Assembly (NCBI GenBank): GCA_031260365.1
Contig: JAIRJY010000044.1
Span: 1-7,779 of the forward strand
DNA: 7,779 bases
Direction: 5' to 3'
Source: Nitrososphaerota archaeon
GTDB taxonomy: Archaea; Thermoproteota; Bathyarchaeia; Bathyarchaeales; Bathycorpusculaceae
Part shown: one piece after another, positions 6,843 through 7,779 of the stretch
Position numbering within the stretch: the first letter of the stretch is position 1
How the letters are laid out: every line of letters begins with the position of its first letter
The notes under the pieces: generated by a model
What the model was told of the DNA's origin: nothing
What the model saw: only the letters and a program-made list of their open reading frames with translations
Databases searched by the model: none
Made by a program: the position numbers and the translations under genes

Positions 6843-6849
6843 GATTCAT

Positions 6850-6876
6850 GTCACTTTACATTGGATGATATGTAAA
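6850..6876. promoter_or_regulatory. Candidate operator A upstream of the hox TATA box
   Basis: GTCACTTTACA (6850-6860) is followed after ten bases by TGTAAA (6871-6876). TTTACA and TGTAAA form a perfect 6-bp inverted repeat. The site begins 8 bases beyond the TATA box, roughly -36 to -62 from the predicted hox start, a position where archaeal activators often bind. It is related to site B at 6986-7006. Confidence 0.45.
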
Positions 6877-6940
6877 AAATATGTTGTTAAATGTCTAGTT
6901 GATATTTGTATAATATATTTCATGGTTATTTTAATGGTGT

Positions 6941-6950
6941 AATGCGCATT
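6941..6950. repeat. Perfect 10-bp palindrome AATGCGCATT
   Basis: AATGCGCATT equals its own reverse complement and contains GCGC in otherwise A/T-rich DNA. It lies between sites A and B and just ahead of the TTTATTAT stretch. It could bind a dimeric regulator, but a short palindrome can also occur by chance. Confidence 0.35.
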
Positions 6951-6956
6951 TATTAT
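6949..6956 (+). promoter_or_regulatory. Possible TATA box for paaK
   Basis: TTTATTAT is a fair TATA-like match on the + strand. Transcription from it would begin near 6978, giving a leader of about 55 bases that contains site B. A second candidate, GTATAATATATTT (6908-6920), lies further upstream. I cannot choose firmly between them. Confidence 0.25.
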
Positions 6957-6985
6957 TTGAAATTAGTGGGAACTCTTATCTAATA

Positions 6986-7006
6986 GTCACATTACACAAA
7001 TGTAAA
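6986..7006. promoter_or_regulatory. Candidate operator B upstream of paaK
   Basis: GTCACATTACA (6986-6996) matches site A at 10 of 11 bases. It is followed after four bases (CAAA) by TGTAAA (7001-7006), and TTACA/TGTAA is an inverted repeat. It ends 27 bases before the paaK GTG, so it would lie in or near the paaK promoter or leader. Confidence 0.45.
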
Positions 7007-7020
7007 TAACTTCATTAACT

Positions 7021-7027
7021 GAGAGGG
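7021..7027 (+). promoter_or_regulatory. Ribosome binding site of paaK
   Basis: GAGAGGG stands 6 bases before GTG 7034. An in-frame TAA at 7016-7018 closes the frame upstream and no ATG lies between. The ATG at 7029 is in another frame, so this site supports GTG 7034. Confidence 0.6.
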
Positions 7028-7033
7028 CATGAA

Positions 7034-7779
7034 GTGGTCGACGGTAAATATTGGAACGAAAAAATTGAAACTCTGCCACACGAAGAAATACGCACGCTCC
7101 AATTACAAAAACTCAAAGAGCAAGTGAAATATTGCTACAATAACAGTACTTTTTACCGTAAAAAATTTGATACTATAGGTTTAAAGCCTGATGACATTAA
7201 AACACTTAATGACCTTAAAAAAATTCCGTTCACAGTAAAAGCTGATTTAAAAGAAAATTATCCGTATGGTCTAGTAGCTGCACCATCAGACGAAATTGTT
7301 GAAATACACGCGTCAAGTGGAACAACCGGCGATCAAATAGTTGTTGCTTACACTAAAAATGATATAGACGTTTGGCAAGAAATTATGGCACGCTCCATAT
7401 ATGCTACTGGTGGGCGCTCCACAGATATAGTACACATAGCATACGGTTACGGTTTATTTACAGGCGGTTTCGGTTTTCATTATGGCACACAAAAACTTGG
7501 TGCCCGCATTGTTCCTATAAGCGGTGGTATGACACAACGCCAAATTAAACTTATGAAAGACCTAGATGTGACCATTCTTGCTTGTACTCCAAGTTTTGCT
7601 GTTTATCTTGCAGAAACTATGCTACGCGAAGGAATTGTTCCACAAAGAGATCTTAAACTTAAACGAGGCATATTTGGTGCTGAACCCTGGTCTCAACAAA
7701 TGAGACAAAGAATTGAAGAAGCCTTAGGTATTGAAGCCTTTGACATCTATGGCTTAACAGAACTTTGCGGTCCAGGTGT
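7034..7779 (+). CDS. paaK: Phenylacetate-CoA ligase (AMP-forming), N-terminal part; 3' end outside window
   Basis: The visible 248 residues belong to the PaaK branch of adenylate-forming enzymes, which are about 430 residues long. Landmarks are an N-terminal LKEQVKYCYNNSTFYRKKF, the ATP phosphate loop SSGTTGD (94-100), the PaaK-specific AYGYGLFTGGFGFHYG (136-151), TPSFAVYLAE (185-194), GAEPW (215-219) and DIYGLTE (237-243). The enzyme activates phenylacetate or related aryl acids to CoA thioesters with ATP giving AMP and pyrophosphate, through an acyl-adenylate. In archaea such genes often sit beside indolepyruvate ferredoxin oxidoreductase and belong to aromatic amino acid metabolism; that partner would lie past the window edge, if present. 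The start is GTG 7034, with GAGAGGG 6 bases upstream and an in-frame stop just before. It is divergent from the hox operon. The exact aryl substrate cannot be read from this part, and the C-terminal hinge and lysine region is not seen. Confidence 0.93.
   Translation, partial: MVDGKYWNEKIETLPHEEIRTLQLQKLKEQVKYCYNNSTFYRKKFDTIGLKPDDIKTLNDLKKIPFTVKADLKENYPYGLVAAPSDEIVEIHASSGTTGDQIVVAYTKNDIDVWQEIMARSIYATGGRSTDIVHIAYGYGLFTGGFGFHYGTQKLGARIVPISGGMTQRQIKLMKDLDVTILACTPSFAVYLAETMLREGIVPQRDLKLKRGIFGAEPWSQQMRQRIEEALGIEAFDIYGLTELCGPG

Larger units (their letters stand above)
6813..7033. other. Divergent hox/paaK intergenic regulatory region
   Basis: This 221-bp gap is strongly AT-rich and lies between the two divergent genes. 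It contains the hox TATA box, two related GTCAC(A/T)TTACA...TGTAAA sites, a perfect 10-bp palindrome and several TATA-like stretches facing paaK. The open frame crossing its left part (6739-6942) has no family signature and overlaps hoxE, so I see no gene here. Confidence 0.7.

Noticed and set aside
6739..6942. 67-codon open frame on the + strand spanning the hoxE start and promoter region
   Set aside because: It overlaps hoxE and its TATA box in the opposite sense. The hydrophobic tail comes from A/T-rich intergenic DNA and there is no ribosome binding site of note.
7029..7031. ATG at 7029 as the paaK start
   Set aside because: It is in a different frame from the PaaK motifs; the PaaK frame is closed by TAA at 7016-7018 and first opens usefully at GTG 7034.
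1..7779. CRISPR array, tRNA, rRNA, insertion sequence or riboswitch
   Set aside because: No regularly spaced repeats, no transposase-like frame and no cloverleaf-like segment were noticed; nearly all sequence is accounted for by coding genes.

Overview
The window is AT-rich archaeal chromosomal DNA. The first ~1.9 kb (+ strand) is a core archaeal information-processing cluster: the end of translation initiation factor aIF6, ribosomal protein eL20 (LX/L18Ae), prefoldin alpha and the signal-recognition-particle receptor FtsY. This set and order exist only in Archaea. Together with the low GC, the TATA-type promoter, the GGTGA/GGAGG ribosome binding sites and the mix of metabolic genes, it suggests a TACK-type archaeon. 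Bathyarchaeia is my best guess, but the sequence alone does not prove it.

The middle ~4.9 kb (minus strand, 6812 down to 1953) is one compact operon, hoxE-hoxF-hoxU-hoxY-hoxH. It encodes a complete five-subunit bidirectional NAD(P)-linked [NiFe] hydrogenase of the group 3d type. HoxH carries the NiFe site and HoxY the proximal [4Fe-4S] cluster. HoxU is the Fe-S wire, HoxF the FMN/NAD(H) diaphorase and HoxE an extra [2Fe-2S] module. All cofactor-ligating residues I can locate are present and the genes overlap or nearly touch, so the enzyme looks functional. Its HoxU, HoxY and HoxH read like their bacterial counterparts although the neighbourhood is archaeal, which makes interdomain transfer plausible.

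The last ~0.75 kb (+ strand) starts a phenylacetate-CoA ligase (PaaK) gene that runs off the window. It is transcribed divergently from the hox operon across a 221-bp AT-rich intergenic region (6813-7033). This region holds a good TATA box for hox, a 10-bp perfect palindrome, and two copies of GTCAC(A/T)TTACA, each followed by TGTAAA, placed 136 bp apart. The pair is the most interesting unexplained signal here: candidate operators that could control hydrogenase and aryl-acid activation together.

As a working model, fermentation of amino acids (including aromatic ones, through arylacetyl-CoA and PaaK) would produce reduced carriers. The Hox enzyme could dispose of them as H2, or take up H2 to make NAD(P)H. 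No mobile element, CRISPR array, tRNA or rRNA was seen.
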